Made by a program: the position numbers and the translations under genes
Notes under the pieces: model-generated
Databases searched by the model: none
What the model was told of the DNA's origin: nothing
The model's input: only the letters and a program-made list of their open reading frames with translations
Assembly: GCA_003600225.1 (NCBI GenBank)
Contig: QZFT01000067.1
Coordinates: forward strand, 124,001-188,000
Direction of reading: 5' to 3'
DNA length: 64,000 bases
Source of the DNA: Pseudonocardiaceae bacterium YIM PH 21723
Lineage (GTDB): Bacteria > Actinomycetota > Actinomycetes > Mycobacteriales > Pseudonocardiaceae
Part shown: positions 63,832-64,000 of the stretch, piece by piece
Layout: every line of letters starts with the position of its first letter
Numbering within the stretch: the first letter of the stretch is position 1

Positions 63832-64000
63832 CTACTGGTCCTCTGTGTGCCAGAAGACGCGCCATTGATCAACGCTAAGTGATGACGCGTCTAGACCTTC
63901 AGCCCTGGCCCGGGTTTCCGCGGCCCGGATCCGCTCGGCGAACCCGCGCGCGACGGCGCGCAGTTCGTTCTCCGGCTCCTCGCCGGCCAGCCGGGCCAGC
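63832..64000 (-). CDS. Hypothetical protein, C-terminal part only
   Basis: Only the last 55 residues are visible: LARLAGEEPENELRAVARGF and on to SLSVDQWRVFWHTEDQ, then TAG at 63832-63834. It is highly charged and likely helical. The rest lies beyond the right edge, and I do not recognise it. It ends 18 bp upstream of the tricorn-type gene start, so the two are probably cotranscribed. Confidence 0.55.
   Translation of the reverse strand, partial: LARLAGEEPENELRAVARGFAERIRAAETRARAEGLDASSLSVDQWRVFWHTEDQ

Overview
The window is high-GC, gene-dense DNA from an actinobacterium. It encodes mycothiol S-conjugate amidase, GTG and TTG starts are frequent, and several blocks match the gene order I know from mycobacteria. 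The many secreted proteins and dispersed palindromes fit the order Pseudonocardiales best, but that placement is inference.

Layout. 1-8.5 kb: the end of a PPOX-type oxidoreductase, a hypothetical protein, a 645-bp gene-free stretch filled by a repeat element, a DUF255/thioredoxin-fold protein with a TetR regulator, three tandem paralogous short-chain dehydrogenases, and a polynucleotide kinase-phosphatase. 8.5-22.4 kb: a block shared with mycobacteria (small membrane protein, mca, DUF4307, greA; then metB, membrane proteins, RDD protein, cbs, SGNH hydrolase, thiolase). It is split by an AsnC/HPPD/monooxygenase/threonine deaminase segment and two tandem secreted paralogs. 22.5-29 kb: a CorA-like protein, two secreted Cys-containing paralogs, a Bax-inhibitor-1 protein, a SpaA-like secreted protein with a class F sortase, and a polysaccharide deacetylase-like protein. 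29-34.1 kb: a pqqA-C-D-E-B operon with a divergent PQQ-dependent dehydrogenase lipoprotein and a trailing methyltransferase, so cofactor maker and probable user sit side by side. 34.2-36 kb: an unusual tRNA gene, then an ATP-grasp enzyme coupled to a 44-residue peptide gene. 36-41.8 kb: NDH-2, a 1-kb gene desert, family 5 uracil-DNA glycosylase, S10 carboxypeptidase and an AbiEi-like gene bracketed by direct repeats. 41.9-47.5 kb: a five-gene dipeptide/oligopeptide ABC importer. 47.8-53.5 kb: a second block shared with mycobacteria (ppx, transglycosylase, DUF501, FtsB/DivIC, eno) with a Uma2 gene inserted. 53.7-57.2 kb: a TPR protein, an EspR-like regulator with two dyads upstream, inverted repeat elements and two more transglycosylases. 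57.4-60.6 kb: the efeUOB ferrous-iron operon behind a probable iron box. 60.6-64 kb: a tricorn-type protease and the 3-prime end of an unknown gene.

The most unusual features are four dispersed repeat families. Family A (six copies, about 55-59 bp, palindromic) mostly sits at gene ends, but one copy lies in frame inside pqqB and adds 18 residues. Family B/C (up to about 330 bp) occurs near 1.1, 38.5 and 54.7-55.2 kb. Family D flanks the AbiEi-like gene. Family E forms three near-identical terminator hairpins. The best candidates for undescribed biology are the ATP-grasp/micropeptide pair, the class I tRNA with an apparent UAA anticodon, the sortase whose neighbouring substrate lacks a sorting signal, and the coding palindrome in pqqB.
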